From an uncultured Pelagibacteraceae bacterium (lineage in GTDB: Bacteria > Pseudomonadota > Alphaproteobacteria > Pelagibacterales > Pelagibacteraceae), in the NCBI GenBank assembly GCA_902583345.1, contig CACHVT010000003.1, forward strand, positions 1 through 64,000: 64,000 nucleotides of DNA, read 5' to 3'. The translations under genes were made by a program, and so were the position numbers. Positions within the stretch are counted from its first letter, which is position 1; each line of letters begins with the position of its first letter. Positions 43,525 to 53,006 of this stretch are shown one piece after another. The notes under the pieces are model-generated. The model ran no database searches and was not told the origin of the DNA. It saw only the letters and a program-made list of their open reading frames with translations.

Positions 43525-44847
43525 TTTATAATTTAGATAATAGTTTACAATAATTAATAAAGTAATAGACACAGTCCATTGGAAAAATACCCATAACCAG
43601 AAGAAACTATCATAATCAACACTAAGTGTTTTAGCTATATAAAAAACCAGTACTGGAATTAAAACATTTCTAGCAATATTATTTAACATCGCATTTTCAG
43701 ATTTTTTGAGAGCCATAAAAAAACCATTAGTAAGAAAAAAGAAAGGATATGCAGGCAAAACAAAGGCTGATATTTTTAAATATCTTTTTCCATAATCAAT
43801 AACTTCCAAATCACTTGAAAAAAATTTTGGTATAATATCGGCTGTTAAAAAAATTAATAAACCAGATGCTACCATTATTAAAAAAGAATATTTTATAGCC
43901 GTAAAATATGTCTCTTTAATTCTTTTATAATTTTTTGCGCCATAATTTTGTGCTATAATAGATATTATGGCAGTATTAATTCCTAAAATGGGTAAAAGAA
44001 CAACCTGCTCAATTCTGGTAGCTGCACCGTATCCAGCTGTTGCTAATTCCCCTGTCATTCCAACATAAGTGAAGATAATACCAGCTGCAACTGAATAGCC
44101 ACATATAGCAATAGAAATTGGCATAGATTGAAAGAAAATATTTATTAAATAATTTATTTTTGGATATAAAAAATCTCTTGTTAATTCTTTTAATCTTTTA
44201 TTTTTTAAAATTTTTATAAAAATAATTATCAAAGATACTAATTGAGAAAGAATAGTAGATACACCAATTCCTGCCACGCCCATCGCTGGAATAAATAAAA
44301 AACCAAATATAAAAATGGGATTTAATATAATATTCATAACAAATGATAAAATTAAAACATTTCTATATGTCTTAGTATCACCCTCAGCATGTAATAATGA
44401 ATTTAAAGCAACAACTAAAATGAAAAAAATTGATCCAGAAAAAATAATATTTGTATACTCAAGACCTAAATTTGTTACTATTTCTGTTGATCCCATTAAT
44501 TGATAAATTTTTTTAGAAAAAACTAATCCTAAAAAGGTAATCAATAATGACATAATAAGAGCAAAATAAACGGTATTTATAAAATAACTTAATGCTTTTT
44601 TTCTGTTATTCTCACCTATGCTATTGCCAATTAAAGCTGTTCCTGCAACAGTAACACCTATACAAGTAGCGATTATGATAAAATATATTGGAAATGATTT
44701 AGTCAACGCAGATAATGCTTCTGGGGAAATTTTACCCGCATAAAATGTATCAACAATATTATAGAGTGTTTGAAAAAGTGTTCCAACACTAGCAGGTATA
44801 GCAAGTTTTTTTACCAGAACAGGTATTTTATCTTTAAGTAAGTTCAT
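43486..44847 (-). CDS. MATE family efflux transporter
   Basis: 453 aa with about twelve membrane helices. 'LAIPASVGTLFQTLYNIVDT' and 'GVTVAGTALIGNSIGENNRK' are MATE/NorM-DinF segments, repeated in the second half ('GAATRIEQVVLLPILGINTA'). It exports cationic or small organic compounds using ion gradients; substrate unknown. Its last 13 codons lie antisense to soxG, so transcription of the two may interfere. Confidence 0.93.
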   Translation of the reverse strand: MNLLKDKIPVLVKKLAIPASVGTLFQTLYNIVDTFYAGKISPEALSALTKSFPIYFIIIATCIGVTVAGTALIGNSIGENNRKKALSYFINTVYFALIMSLLITFLGLVFSKKIYQLMGSTEIVTNLGLEYTNIIFSGSIFFILVVALNSLLHAEGDTKTYRNVLILSFVMNIILNPIFIFGFLFIPAMGVAGIGVSTILSQLVSLIIIFIKILKNKRLKELTRDFLYPKINYLINIFFQSMPISIAICGYSVAAGIIFTYVGMTGELATAGYGAATRIEQVVLLPILGINTAIISIIAQNYGAKNYKRIKETYFTAIKYSFLIMVASGLLIFLTADIIPKFFSSDLEVIDYGKRYLKISAFVLPAYPFFFLTNGFFMALKKSENAMLNNIARNVLIPVLVFYIAKTLSVDYDSFFWLWVFFQWTVSITLLIIVNYYLNYKLDKSSSVVKPQP

Positions 44848-44863
44848 TTATGAAATATGATTT

Positions 44864-45763
44864 TTAATACTCTTTTTGAAAGATATGTCTCTTCCTGCTC
44901 TTTTTTGCAACATTAATCTGTTTTTGTCGCATTCTAAATCTATCTTTTTGTGAATTTGTAAGAATATCATGACATCGTGGACATGATACGCCCTCCTCAT
45001 ATTTTTTTGATTTTTTATCTTTAAACGATATTGGTTTCCTACATCCACTACAGATAGATAAAGATCCTTTTACAAGATCATGCTTAACACTTATTCTATT
45101 ATCAAAAACAAAACACTCACCTTTCCACAAACTTTCTTTTTTCTTTATAATCTTTAAATACCTTAGTATTCCTCCTTTGAGTTGATAGATATTTTTAAAG
45201 CCTTTTTTTTCTAAAAATACTGAGGCTTTTTCACATCTAATACCTCCAGTACAAAACATAGCTACAGGATTGTTTTTATCTAAACTATTTAAAAATTTTG
45301 GAAATTCTCTAAAATTATCTATCTTCGGATTCATTGAATTTTGAAACGTGCCTACCTCATGTTCAAAAGGTTTTCTGGCATCAATCAATGTAGTATTTTT
45401 ATCTTTTATAATTTTATTCCACTTAGATGGGTTTATATGACCATTTTGTCGTCTCTTATTAATTTTAATACCCATTGGAACTAATTCTTTTTTTATTTTT
45501 ACTTTACAACGATAAAAGGGTTGAAATTTATTTATAGAAAAATTATCACTATCAAAATTTAAAAAATTTAAAGTTTTTTTGATTTTTTTTATTCCTAGTT
45601 TTAAATTTTTCTTTTTTCCTGAAATAGTTCCGTTTATACCTTCGTCAGAAATTATAATTGTTCCTCGGATGTTATTTTTAATTAGAAAATTACTTAGTAT
45701 TTTTTTACTTTCTTGAACTGATTTAATTTTTTTAAATTTATAAAAACCAAAAATACAAAACAT
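44864..45763 (-). CDS. trhO: tRNA uridine(34) hydroxylase TrhO (rhodanese family, UPF0176)
   Basis: 299 aa. N-terminal acylphosphatase-like domain ('GTIIISDEGINGTISGK'), a rhodanese domain with active-site Cys171 in 'MFCTGGIRCEKASVFL', and a C-terminal zinc-like region with 'CSGCRKPISF' and 'CPRCHDIL'. E. coli TrhO makes 5-hydroxyuridine at tRNA position 34; the function is by homology. Its stop region meets the O-methyltransferase gene start (1-base overlap at 45763). Confidence 0.93.
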   Translation of the reverse strand: MFCIFGFYKFKKIKSVQESKKILSNFLIKNNIRGTIIISDEGINGTISGKKKNLKLGIKKIKKTLNFLNFDSDNFSINKFQPFYRCKVKIKKELVPMGIKINKRRQNGHINPSKWNKIIKDKNTTLIDARKPFEHEVGTFQNSMNPKIDNFREFPKFLNSLDKNNPVAMFCTGGIRCEKASVFLEKKGFKNIYQLKGGILRYLKIIKKKESLWKGECFVFDNRISVKHDLVKGSLSICSGCRKPISFKDKKSKKYEEGVSCPRCHDILTNSQKDRFRMRQKQINVAKKSRKRHIFQKEY

Positions 45764-46419
45764 TATATCTTTCTACAAACAGTAAATCCATCACCAAGGG
45801 GTAACATTATTTTTTCAGTTCTTTTATCCTTTTTAATATAAGAATTAAATTCTCTAATATTTGTAGTCATTTTATCATTTTTACTTTGATTAATGACATC
45901 TCCATGCCATAAGACATTATCAATAATAATTAATCCATTTTCTTTTATTAGATCCAAACTATAATCATAATAGCTTATGTAATTTTCTTTATCAGCATCA
46001 ATAAAAATTAGATCAAAATTTTTATTTTCATTTTTTAGTAGATTTAAACTTTCTAAAGCTGGTTTAATTATTAATTTAATTTTATTATCTTGTTGTGCTT
46101 TTTTAAAAAAATTCATGGCTATATTTGAGGTTTGCTCATTTCTATCAAGAGCTATTAAATGGCCATTATTTGGTAATGCCAGTAACATTGATAATGTGCT
46201 CAATCCAGTAAAGGTACCAATCTCTAAAATTTTCTTGGTACTAGATATTTTTATTAACAAATGAAGAAAATGACATTGACTTACTGATATTTGCATTTTT
46301 TTAATTTCACCAAGGCTTTCGTTGTAGGAAATTATTTCTTTTTGAATTGAGCTTAGATCTCTAGAATTGTCGTGAATATATTTTTCAATTTCTTTTGTAA
46401 TTTGTAAATTTTTACCCAT
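45763..46419 (-). CDS. O-methyltransferase (SAM-dependent, class I, caffeoyl-CoA/catechol type)
   Basis: 218 aa. SAM motif 'KILEIGTFTGLSTLSMLLAL', metal/SAM motif 'LIFIDADKENYISYYDY', 'LIIIDNVLWHGDVI' and 'LPLGDGFTVCRKI' at the C-terminus follow PF01596. Bacterial relatives include TrmR, which methylates 5-hydroxyuridine-34 in tRNA. Given its coupling to trhO, which makes that substrate, a TrmR-like role is attractive but is inference. Confidence 0.88.
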   Translation of the reverse strand: MGKNLQITKEIEKYIHDNSRDLSSIQKEIISYNESLGEIKKMQISVSQCHFLHLLIKISSTKKILEIGTFTGLSTLSMLLALPNNGHLIALDRNEQTSNIAMNFFKKAQQDNKIKLIIKPALESLNLLKNENKNFDLIFIDADKENYISYYDYSLDLIKENGLIIIDNVLWHGDVINQSKNDKMTTNIREFNSYIKKDKRTEKIMLPLGDGFTVCRKI

Positions 46420-46424
46420 ATAGA

Positions 46425-47882
46425 TTAAAGTTTTTTCTTTAATATATCATTAACCAATTTAGGATTAGCTTTACCAGATGAAGCTTTCATTACTTCACCA
46501 ACAAAAAAACCAAAGAGTTTATCTTTTCCCGATTTATACTTTTCAATATTTTTTGGATTTTCTGAAATAACTTTTTCTATGATTTTTTCTAATTCTTTTG
46601 GGTTGCTTTGTTGTTTAAGACCTTTATCAATTACAATTTGCTTTGGATCCATGTTTCCATTTGACATCTCCACAAATACTGTTTTAGCGATTTTTCCAGA
46701 AATTGTTCCATCTGAAATTAAGTTTATCAATTTAGATAAATTTTCTGGACTCACTGGACTTTTATTAATTTCAACATTTTTTTCATTTAGTAATGCAAAT
46801 AATTCACCTGTAATCCAGTTTGCAGATAATTTTACATCAGAGTTTTTAATTACTTTTTCAAAATATTTTGAAGTCTCCAAATCTGAAACTAATATGGTAG
46901 CCTCATAAGGAGAAAGTTTAAACTTTTCAATAAAACGATTTTTTTTTTGATCTGGAAGTTCGGGTATTTCCTTTTTTACATTCTCGATAAATTCATCATT
47001 AAACTCTAAAGGTAGCAAATCTGGATCAGGAAAATATCTATAATCATGTGCATCTTCTTTAGATCTCATCGATCTTGTTTGGTTTTTTTTAGTATCAAAT
47101 AGTCTAGTTTCTTGGTCGACTAACCCACCTTCCTCTAATAATTCAGCCTGTCTATTGGCCTCATATTCTATAGCCATCTGCATAAATTTAATTGAATTAA
47201 CATTTTTGATCTCACAGCGTGTACCAAGTTTATCATTACCAACTTTTCTTACTGATACGTTAACATCTGCTCTCAAAGAACCTTCTTCCATATTTCCATC
47301 ACATGTTCCTAAATATCTCATTATTGATCTTAATTTTTTAATATATAAATTTACTTCTTCTGGAGATCTAAGGTCTGGTTTACTAACAATTTCCATAAGA
47401 GCTACGCCTGATCTATTTAAATCAACCAACGTACTTCCTGGATCAATGTCATGTATACTTTTTCCAGCATCTTGTTCTAAATGAAGTCTTTCAATTCCAA
47501 TAGTCTTTGGACCCGATAGTAAGTCTAAAATAACAGATCCTTCACCAACAATTGGATTTTTGTATTGGGAAATTTGATAACCTTGCGGAAGATCTGCATA
47601 AAAATAATTTTTTCTATCAAATATTGATTTCTTGTTAATTTTAGCATTCAAACCAATACCAGTTTTAATTGCTTGCCTAATGCAATATTCATTGATTACA
47701 GGCAACATTCCAGGAAATGCAGCATCAACTAAACTTACTTGTGTATTGGGCTCCGATCCAAATTTTGTCGCAGAATTTGAAAACAATTTCGATTCAGAAA
47801 GTACTTGAGCGTGTACTTCTAATCCAATTACTACCTCATACTTGTTACCATTTTTCTCAATCAAGTATTCATCTTTTCTCAC
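46425..47882 (-). CDS. gatB: Aspartyl/glutamyl-tRNA amidotransferase subunit B
   Basis: About 485 aa. '[20 protein letters not shown]', '[18 protein letters not shown]' and '[17 protein letters not shown]' are GatB signatures; the C-terminal YqeY-like tail ends '[12 protein letters not shown]'. No ATG is available; I chose GTG at 47882 because it overlaps the gatA TGA as GTGA, while TTG 47894 and GTG 47891 are alternatives. GatCAB converts Glu-tRNA(Gln)/Asp-tRNA(Asn) to the amide forms. Confidence 0.96.
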   Translation of the reverse strand: MRKDEYLIEKNGNKYEVVIGLEVHAQVLSESKLFSNSATKFGSEPNTQVSLVDAAFPGMLPVINEYCIRQAIKTGIGLNAKINKKSIFDRKNYFYADLPQGYQISQYKNPIVGEGSVILDLLSGPKTIGIERLHLEQDAGKSIHDIDPGSTLVDLNRSGVALMEIVSKPDLRSPEEVNLYIKKLRSIMRYLGTCDGNMEEGSLRADVNVSVRKVGNDKLGTRCEIKNVNSIKFMQMAIEYEANRQAELLEEGGLVDQETRLFDTKKNQTRSMRSKEDAHDYRYFPDPDLLPLEFNDEFIENVKKEIPELPDQKKNRFIEKFKLSPYEATILVSDLETSKYFEKVIKNSDVKLSANWITGELFALLNEKNVEINKSPVSPENLSKLINLISDGTISGKIAKTVFVEMSNGNMDPKQIVIDKGLKQQSNPKELEKIIEKVISENPKNIEKYKSGKDKLFGFFVGEVMKASSGKANPKLVNDILKKKL

Positions 47883-49336
47883 TTGATCCACCAATCGTTT
47901 GTCTTAAATTTAAAATTAATTTTTTCTTCCATTGAATAAGCAATATCTAAAATTCCTTGTTCATCAAAAGGTTTTCCAATCAGTTGAAGGCCTAGTGGGT
48001 AATTATTTTTATCCAGTCCTGCTGGTATAGAAATTCCAGGTAATCCGGCTAAATTTACTGGAACAGTAAAAATGTCATTTAAATACATAGAAACAGGATC
48101 GTCGGTCTTTTCCCCCACTTTGAACGCTGAACTTGGTGTAGATGGAGTTAAAATTGCATCAACTTTATTAAAAGCATCATCAAAATCATTCTTAATTAGT
48201 TTTCTTACCTTTTGAGCTTTAAGATAGTAAGCATCATAATAACCTGATGAAAGAACGTAAGTTCCAATCATAATTCTTCTTTTAACCTCATCACCAAATC
48301 CTTGTGATCTTGTTTTTTCGTACATATCAATTAAATTTTCACCTTCAACTCTAAATCCATACTTTACTCCGTCATATCTCGCTAAATTTGATGATGCTTC
48401 TGCAGGAGCGACTATATAATAAGCAGGTAAAGCATAATTTGTATGTGGCAAAGAAATATCAATAATTTCAGCACCACAATCTTTCAAATATTCTTTACCC
48501 TTTTCCCATAATTTTTCTATTTCATCAGGCATATCTTCAACTCTATATTCTTTTGGAATACCAATTTTTTTACCTTTAATATTTTTATTAAGTTCGGAAT
48601 AGTAATGTGGACGTTTAAAATCTATTGATGTTGAGTCTTTAGGGTCGAATGAACTTATAACCTCTAGTAAAAGGGCGCAGTCTTCAACATCTCTAGTCAT
48701 TGGACCTGCTTGATCCAAAGATGATGCAAAAGCAACTATTCCATATCTAGAACAACTTCCATATGTAGGTTTTAAACCTACAGTTCCTGTAAAAGAGGCT
48801 GGTTGCCTAATTGATCCACCAGTGTCAGTACCAATAGTAGCCGGGGTGAGTTTTGCTGCTAATGCTGAGGCAGAACCACCAGATGAACCTCCGGGGACTA
48901 AGTTATCATCAATTGGACTTATAACATTTCCGAAATGACTTGTTTCATTTGATGAGCCCATAGCAAATTCATCACAATTCAATTTTCCAAGCAATATTGC
49001 TCCTGAATTCCAGAGATTTTGAGTAACCGTAGACTCATAAGTTGGAACAAAATTTTCTAAAATTTTACTACTTGCAGTAGTTTTAACATTTTTTGTACAA
49101 AAAAGATCTTTTACTGCAAGAGGGATTCCTGGAAGTTTTTTTTGAAAGTCAGGGCTAGCATCAAATCTTTTTGAATTTTCAAGTGCTTCATCAAAAGTTT
49201 CTTCTACATACGTATTAAGTTTTTTTGAAGATTTTGATCTTTCTATGTAAATAGATGTAATATCCTTAGATGAAATATCTTTAGATTTAATTTTTTTTAC
49301 AAGTTGGGTTAATGTTAAATCAATTAAATCAGTCAT
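47879..49336 (-). CDS. gatA: Aspartyl/glutamyl-tRNA amidotransferase subunit A
   Basis: 485 aa amidase-signature enzyme that releases ammonia from glutamine. The Lys-cisSer-Ser triad is complete: Lys76 ('LAVKDLF'), Ser151 and Ser175 ('[10 protein letters not shown]', '[11 protein letters not shown]'). Begins one base inside the gatC stop and ends inside the gatB start, the standard gatC-A-B order. Confidence 0.97.
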   Translation of the reverse strand: MTDLIDLTLTQLVKKIKSKDISSKDITSIYIERSKSSKKLNTYVEETFDEALENSKRFDASPDFQKKLPGIPLAVKDLFCTKNVKTTASSKILENFVPTYESTVTQNLWNSGAILLGKLNCDEFAMGSSNETSHFGNVISPIDDNLVPGGSSGGSASALAAKLTPATIGTDTGGSIRQPASFTGTVGLKPTYGSCSRYGIVAFASSLDQAGPMTRDVEDCALLLEVISSFDPKDSTSIDFKRPHYYSELNKNIKGKKIGIPKEYRVEDMPDEIEKLWEKGKEYLKDCGAEIIDISLPHTNYALPAYYIVAPAEASSNLARYDGVKYGFRVEGENLIDMYEKTRSQGFGDEVKRRIMIGTYVLSSGYYDAYYLKAQKVRKLIKNDFDDAFNKVDAILTPSTPSSAFKVGEKTDDPVSMYLNDIFTVPVNLAGLPGISIPAGLDKNNYPLGLQLIGKPFDEQGILDIAYSMEEKINFKFKTNDWWIK

Positions 49337-49623
49337 TACTCCACCACTTTTGGTACTACAAAATAATCCTTATTGTCTTTAGGGGAATTTTTAAGAACAT
49401 CCTCTCTAATATTTTTAGATATGATTTGATCTTTTCTAAATCTCAAGGTTGTTTCAGCAATTGATGTTAGGGGTTTGACATTGTCTGTATTTAATTGATT
49501 TAATTTTTCAATCCATTTGAATATTGCGGTCAAGTCCTTCTCTAATTTCTTAGCTTTTTGATCATCAATTGAAATTCTCGATAACTTAGATATATGTTTA
49601 ACTGTTTTAAGATCTATGGTCAT
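49336..49623 (-). CDS. gatC: Aspartyl/glutamyl-tRNA amidotransferase subunit C
   Basis: 95 aa. '[20 protein letters not shown]' and '[20 protein letters not shown]' are typical of the small GatC clamp that holds GatA and GatB. First gene of the gatCAB operon. It is divergent from ruvX across 39 bp, where promoters for both must lie or overlap into coding DNA. Confidence 0.94.
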   Translation of the reverse strand: MTIDLKTVKHISKLSRISIDDQKAKKLEKDLTAIFKWIEKLNQLNTDNVKPLTSIAETTLRFRKDQIISKNIREDVLKNSPKDNKDYFVVPKVVE

Positions 49624-49662
49624 ATGATAATTAGATCTATCATTATAATAGAAAAATACAAC

Positions 49663-50118
49663 ATGATCACTATTGATGAACTTAAGAGAAAAATTGATAA
49701 AAAATCACGTTTACTAGGTATTGATATAGGTTCAAAAAGGATAGGTATATCAATATCTGATGACAAAAGATTGATTGCTACACCTTTAAAAACCTTGCAA
49801 CCCTCATCTTTTAGCGAGTTAATTAATGAAATCAAAAAACTTATCAATGAATATAATATACAAGGTTTAATTATTGGTGATCCTTTAAATATGGATGGTT
49901 CTAGAGGTAAATCATCTCAATCAGTTAATGATAAAAGCAATATTATTTATAAAGAAGTTAAAATTCCTTTTGTTTTATGGGATGAGAGGTTATCAACAGT
50001 AGGAGCTTTTAATTTATCAAGTCAATTAGACATAAACGTTTCAAAAAGGGTTAAAAAAATAGATGAAAATGCAGCAGCATTTATACTCCAAGGAGCGTTA
50101 GATTATTTAAATAATTAA
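49663..50118 (+). CDS. ruvX: Putative Holliday junction resolvase / pre-16S rRNA nuclease YqgF (RuvX)
   Basis: 151 aa from the ATG at 49663; the frame extends upstream to 49594 but that would run into gatC. RNase H-like fold: 'LLGIDIGSKRIGISISDD' carries the first catalytic Asp, 'LIIGDPLNMDGSRG' and 'LWDERLSTVGA' follow, and 'DENAAAFILQGALDYL' the last Asp. E. coli YqgF matures the 5' end of 16S rRNA. Confidence 0.93.
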   Translation: MITIDELKRKIDKKSRLLGIDIGSKRIGISISDDKRLIATPLKTLQPSSFSELINEIKKLINEYNIQGLIIGDPLNMDGSRGKSSQSVNDKSNIIYKEVKIPFVLWDERLSTVGAFNLSSQLDINVSKRVKKIDENAAAFILQGALDYLNN

Positions 50119-50160
50119 TACTTGCAATAATTCTACATTATAGCTATAGAGTTAATTTTA

Positions 50161-51102
50161 ATGGCAATAAATTCTAATAAAGCTATTAAAATTTCTAAAA
50201 AACACCTCCTTGGAATTCAAGATTTGACTGTTTCTGATGTCAACTTAATACTCTCTGAGTCAAAAAAATTTATTTCACTAAATAAAAGTAAAAATAAAAA
50301 AAATGACACTTTAAGAGGTAAGACACAAATTAACTTATTTTTTGAACCTTCTACACGAACACAAAGCTCATTTGAGTTAGCTGGAAAAAGACTTGGAGCT
50401 GATGTAATGTCAATGAATATTACTAATTCTGCGATTAAAAAAGGTGAAACATTAATTGATACAGCAATGACACTTAATGCAATGCATCCTGACATAATAG
50501 TTGTAAGACATCAAGATTCAGGAGCATGCAATCTTTTATCACAAAAAGTTAATTGTGCAGTTTTAAATGCAGGAGACGGAAGAAGAGAACATCCTACGCA
50601 AGCATTACTTGATGCCCTAACAATAATTGACAGAAAAAATAAGATACAAGGTTTAAGAATAGCTATATGTGGCGATATTCTTCATTCAAGAGTTGCTAGA
50701 TCAAATATTTACTTATTAAATATGTTAGGTGCAGAAGTAAATATTGTTGGACCCTCAAATCTTCTCCCAAAAGATATTAATAAATTAGGAGTAAATGTTT
50801 TTTCAGACATGAAAAAAGGTTTAAAAAATTGTGACATTGTTATGATGTTAAGATTACAAAATGAGAGAATGACAAGTTCATTTTTATCTTCTAACAGAGA
50901 ATACTATGAATATTATGGATTAACTCCTAATAAATTAAAAGAAGCTAAAAGTGATGCACTAATAATGCATCCAGGTCCAATGAATAGAGGTATAGAGATT
51001 GATACGAAACTTGCCGATGATATTAATAAAAGCGTAATTAAGGAACAAGTTGAATTAGGTGTGGCAGTAAGAATGGCTTGTCTAAAAATTTTTTGTGAAT
51101 GA
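50161..51102 (+). CDS. pyrB: Aspartate carbamoyltransferase catalytic subunit
   Basis: 313 aa. Carbamoyl-phosphate loop '[20 protein letters not shown]', '[12 protein letters not shown]' and '[13 protein letters not shown]' are all intact. It makes N-carbamoylaspartate. No regulatory PyrI gene is present. It is coupled to a pyrC-like gene that lacks zinc ligands (ATGATG junction at 51099-51104); in bacteria with such a pair the pyrC-like protein is needed for PyrB assembly. Confidence 0.96.
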   Translation: MAINSNKAIKISKKHLLGIQDLTVSDVNLILSESKKFISLNKSKNKKNDTLRGKTQINLFFEPSTRTQSSFELAGKRLGADVMSMNITNSAIKKGETLIDTAMTLNAMHPDIIVVRHQDSGACNLLSQKVNCAVLNAGDGRREHPTQALLDALTIIDRKNKIQGLRIAICGDILHSRVARSNIYLLNMLGAEVNIVGPSNLLPKDINKLGVNVFSDMKKGLKNCDIVMMLRLQNERMTSSFLSSNREYYEYYGLTPNKLKEAKSDALIMHPGPMNRGIEIDTKLADDINKSVIKEQVELGVAVRMACLKIFCE

Positions 51103-52388
51103 TGAAAAAAAAATATTTTCTTAATGCAAATATAATTGATCCTAAAAATTCAATTGAAGAAGTTGGTGGATTAATTATAAATGAGCAAGGTAAAATAGAA
51201 GCGGTTGGAAAAAAAGTTAATAAAAACAATATTCCCTCAAGAGAAAAATATATTGATCTTAAACAAAAATATATATTTCCAGGTTTGGTTGATATGCGTG
51301 TTTTTGTGGGAGAGCCAGGTTATGAATACAAAGAAAACTTTAAAACTTTAAGTAATGCTGCAATAGCAGGAGGAGTAACATCTGTTGTAACTATGCCAAA
51401 TACGTCGCCAGTAATTGACAATGTATCAATAGTAGATTTTTTAAAAAGGAGAGGTCGTGATAAAGCTAGAATAAATATTTTCCCCGCTGCTTCTTTGACA
51501 AAAAACCTTGAAGGAACAAATATGACTGAGTTTGGATTGTTAAGAGATAAAGGCATTATTGGTTTTACCGATGGAACTAAAACAATTCAAAATACTAGAT
51601 TGATGTCTAGGATAATGAGATCTGCATATGATTTAGATTGTTTGATTATGCAACATGCAGAAGACGGAGAATTGTCGAAAAATGGAATGGTTAATGATGG
51701 TATTATCGCAACAAAATTAGGCCTACAAGGAATACCTGATCTAGCTGAAAAAATTATTATAGAAAGAGATCTAACCTTACTTGAGGATTTTAATTGTAGG
51801 TATCATATTTCACAAATCTCAACGACAAAATCTGTGGAGATAATCGCTCAAAAAAAAAATCAAGTTGAGTTTACAACTGGAGTTTCAATTAATAACTTAT
51901 CTCTTAACGAAAATGATATAGGTGATTTTAAAACCTTTCTTAAATTATCACCTCCATTAAGGACAGAGGATGATAGAGTTTCACTTGTAAAGTCAATTAA
52001 CCAAGGTTTAATTGATGTAATAGTTTCTGACCACAAACCTGAAGACGAAGAGTCAAAAAGATTAACATTTTCTCAAGCTGCAACCGGTGCTTCTGGCGTC
52101 GAAACTCTTTTACCATTATCACTCGAATTGTTTCATAATGGTTCCATAAAATTATTTAAATTAATTGAACTTCTAACTAGTAATCCTGCTAAAATTTTAA
52201 AAATTGATAAAGGCAATCTCTCTATTGGTAACGACGCAGATTTTTGTATTGTTGATATATACAAACCTTGGGTTGTTAAAAAAGATAAAATTATATCAAA
52301 ATCAAAAAATACTTGTATTGAAGAAAAAAAATTACAAGGATTAATTACCAATACATTTGTAGGTGGTGAGGAGTTATTCAAAATTTAA
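51099..52388 (+). CDS. Dihydroorotase-like protein (PyrC'/PyrX type, probably non-catalytic)
   Basis: 429 aa amidohydrolase fold. '[12 protein letters not shown]', '[12 protein letters not shown]' and '[19 protein letters not shown]' match type I dihydroorotases. However, the N-terminal HxH zinc site that should follow 'GLVD' reads [12 protein letters not shown], with Arg and Phe in place of both histidines. This is the pattern of the inactive partner of PyrB found in pseudomonads and alphaproteobacteria. I infer a structural role, with a separate catalytic pyrC needed elsewhere in the genome. Confidence 0.88.
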   Translation: MMKKKYFLNANIIDPKNSIEEVGGLIINEQGKIEAVGKKVNKNNIPSREKYIDLKQKYIFPGLVDMRVFVGEPGYEYKENFKTLSNAAIAGGVTSVVTMPNTSPVIDNVSIVDFLKRRGRDKARINIFPAASLTKNLEGTNMTEFGLLRDKGIIGFTDGTKTIQNTRLMSRIMRSAYDLDCLIMQHAEDGELSKNGMVNDGIIATKLGLQGIPDLAEKIIIERDLTLLEDFNCRYHISQISTTKSVEIIAQKKNQVEFTTGVSINNLSLNENDIGDFKTFLKLSPPLRTEDDRVSLVKSINQGLIDVIVSDHKPEDEESKRLTFSQAATGASGVETLLPLSLELFHNGSIKLFKLIELLTSNPAKILKIDKGNLSIGNDADFCIVDIYKPWVVKKDKIISKSKNTCIEEKKLQGLITNTFVGGEELFKI

Positions 52389-52390
52389 TC

Positions 52391-52969
52391 ATGGAAATAA
52401 TTTTAATAATTATAATATGTTATCTTATGGGCTCAATCCCTTTTGGTTATTTATTAACAAAGATGTTTTTAAAGAAAGATATCAGAGGTATAGGTTCGGG
52501 AAATATTGGTGCTACTAATGTTTTAAGAACAGGAAATAAAATCATAGGTTATACTACTTTAACTTTAGATATTACAAAAGCTGTAGTACCTATACTAATT
52601 GTTAAAGCTCAATTCCCTGAATTTATTTTTATATCTTCGTTATCTATTTTTTTAGGTCATGTTTTTCCTTTATGGCTTAAATTTAAAGGCGGCAAAGGTG
52701 TGGCTACTTATGTGGGAATGCTTTTTTGTATAAATTATATTCTTGGTTTTGTTTTTATAGTCAGTTGGTTAATTGTATTTTTAATTTCAAAATATTCGTC
52801 TATGTCATCTTTACTGGCATCATTGGTTATTCCGATTTATAATTATCTATTTATTAATGATGGAAATTATTCTTTCTTTATAGTTTTATTTATTTTAGTT
52901 TTTTATACCCACAGAGAAAATATAAAACGCCTAAAAAATAATACTGAATCGAAGACAAAAATTTATTAA
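52391..52969 (+). CDS. plsY: Glycerol-3-phosphate acyltransferase PlsY
   Basis: 192 aa, five membrane helices. Uses the acyl phosphate produced by PlsX (13786-14790) to acylate glycerol 3-phosphate. Motifs 'IRGIGSGNIGATNVLRTGNK' and 'KFKGGKGVATYVGML' form the catalytic loops. Lies 2 bp after the pyrC-like gene, as in many alphaproteobacteria; dprA, usually next, is absent. Confidence 0.96.
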   Translation: MEIILIIIICYLMGSIPFGYLLTKMFLKKDIRGIGSGNIGATNVLRTGNKIIGYTTLTLDITKAVVPILIVKAQFPEFIFISSLSIFLGHVFPLWLKFKGGKGVATYVGMLFCINYILGFVFIVSWLIVFLISKYSSMSSLLASLVIPIYNYLFINDGNYSFFIVLFILVFYTHRENIKRLKNNTESKTKIY

Positions 52970-53006
52970 TTTGACTATCTAATTGTTTTATGTAGGTTCT
53001 GAACAA

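Noticed and set aside
46579..47935. Plus-strand frames opposite gatB
   Set aside because: Antisense shadows of a gene with complete GatB motifs.
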